DNA of 64,000 nt from Ricordea florida (Eukaryota; Cnidaria; Anthozoa; Corallimorpharia; Ricordeidae), in NCBI GenBank assembly GCA_949710005.1, contig OX453286.1:25691010-25755009 (forward strand), written 5' to 3'. Under the pieces are notes generated by a model that was not told where the DNA came from, ran no database searches, and worked only from the letters and a program-made list of their open reading frames with translations. Of the stretch, positions 62,810-64,000 are shown piece by piece. A program made the position numbers and the translations under genes. Each line of letters begins with the position of its first letter. Position 1 is the stretch's first letter.

Positions 62810-64000
62810 GCCAGGGCATTTTGGCCAATCAGAAATGGAGAAATATTTTGAATGAATAATAATACATACTGTTGTTCCAATGCAAATTTTCACTAACCCT
62901 GGAATAAATTAGTGCTGAATAGAGGGTGATGTCTAACCCTCAACTGAGGCTTTTTGGCTTTTAAACAAAAATGACTTTACTGATTTTGTTGACTGATAAC
63001 CCCTGATATTAATACTATTCATTTCTGAGGGAAGGAACAGGTTTAACAAACTGAAAGGTGTAAAGGGTGAAGCAAACTACAATACATATTGCTTATGGAA
63101 CAATTATCTGGAGTTTTCTTTGTAAAACAATATTCCCCTTGCACCCAGAGTCTTCCCTAAAATCAAATTTTAACTATAACATGGCCTTTGTTCCCAAATT
63201 TTCCCAAATTCATTTACCCCTTGTGAGAGGAAAAATGAGCAAAAGTCTATTACAGAGGTTTGGTTCAGAGCTAAAGAGCAAAGCAAGGGATAAGATTGTT
63301 AACAAGATGCTCTTATAGTTTGTGACCCAAAAATACGAGGAACTTCTTGTTCCGCCTTGCTGTCCTAATGGCCTCTCAAATATTTTTTTGACCTGCCTAT
63401 TCAAAACAGTAACAATAAATTATGAATGCATGCCTGTAGTGGCAGGATGTGTTTGCCTACTCAGAGGAACTGTTTGTCCTGGAAAAACTTCTTCCAAATC
63501 CGAACTCGCAATTTGCTCCCATGGCCTCTTGAGCTCCATTTCTCCCCTGAAAACAGGAAAAAGAGATTTTAAAGACAAGAAACTACCCATCATGATGTGA
63601 TCAAACTCCTGAGGTCCTTCAATAGTGCAGTAATCTCCGAGATTCTCGTGCAGCTCCAGGAAGGTATTCTTACAAGATATAACACTAAAATACAATATGT
63701 AAACTTTGCTGAAAACCCAGTGGTACTGAAATAATGCAAATAGGTCTCATGGAGCATGAAGTGCAGGATTGGTTGAATTAAAAAACATCATTATCATTAT
63801 TGTTACGAGTATGATTACCACTCCAGATACAAAAAATTGGTAACATGGAAAGTACTTACAGTACTATCAAGGGTTGGTATCTTTGACAAGAACTGGTGTA
63901 CAGTAATACTAAACTATACATGGCAAACTCGAAACATTCAAGTCTTGGCAGTTACACTATACATCATCCAGTTTCTCTTGTCTTCTGGTTAGAATTAAAA
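62810..64000. other. Right end, nothing recognised
   Basis: AT-rich. Overlapping frames at 63.1-63.7 kb on both strands have no motif. It may be part of the next gene's intron or of an intergenic region. Confidence 0.4.

Noticed and set aside
1..64000. CRISPR array, prokaryotic operon or phage
   Set aside because: The tandem repeats here have no unique spacers of constant size. Spliced genes, SINEs and MITEs show animal nuclear DNA.

Overview
The window looks like nuclear DNA of a cnidarian, most likely an anthozoan such as a stony coral. This is inferred from three things: AT-rich, intron-rich DNA; many short non-autonomous transposons, hairpin elements and tRNA-derived SINEs; and single-exon rhodopsin-type GPCR genes of a kind common in anthozoans. 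I cannot name the species from the sequence alone.

Layout. Positions 1 to about 28,200 are gene-poor. I find only repeats there: TIR elements near 6.3, 13.2, 15.9 and 16.5 kb, a CR1/L2-like retroposon tail near 13.8 kb, SINEs near 21.2-22.5 and 24.7 kb, and a large hairpin at 20.3 kb. One weak 73-codon ORF lies at 1.1 kb. An intact single-exon GPCR gene with aminergic-type features lies at 28,691-29,869 (+). From 33,833 to 60,499 (+) lies one large gene, an ortholog of the class-2 P4-ATPase ATP9A/ATP9B (yeast Neo1). I rebuilt it as 34 coding exons with consistent reading phase and GT/AG borders, giving 3,522 nt and 1,173 residues. The last 3.5 kb is non-coding with hairpins and AT-rich repeats.

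Nested and intronic features. Intron 16 of the flippase gene holds a second intact single-exon GPCR gene on the opposite strand (43,979-45,088, melatonin-receptor-like, NRY instead of DRY). Other introns carry a 5'-truncated non-LTR reverse transcriptase (intron 3), a 1.5 kb element with apparently perfect 333-bp inverted ends (intron 24), several MITEs, palindromes with a recurring tip sequence, and tandem repeats.

Most unusual points. (1) A 38-bp, nine-copy minisatellite whose unit is the intron 19/exon 20 junction itself, so eight decoy 3' splice sites precede the real one. Use of any decoy would give a stop codon after five codons. (2) A 193-bp tandem duplication that copies the end and 5' splice site of exon 23. 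(3) Two related ~107-bp arrays in inverted orientation in introns 14 and 33, which could pair in the pre-mRNA around exons 15-33. (4) A ~265-nt polypyrimidine tract ending at the 3' splice site of the exon that encodes the catalytic aspartate. (5) A set of hairpin elements with different arms but a similar tip. The flippase gene thus looks like a test case for how repeats bear on splicing. Everything here was read by eye; no alignment or search was run.
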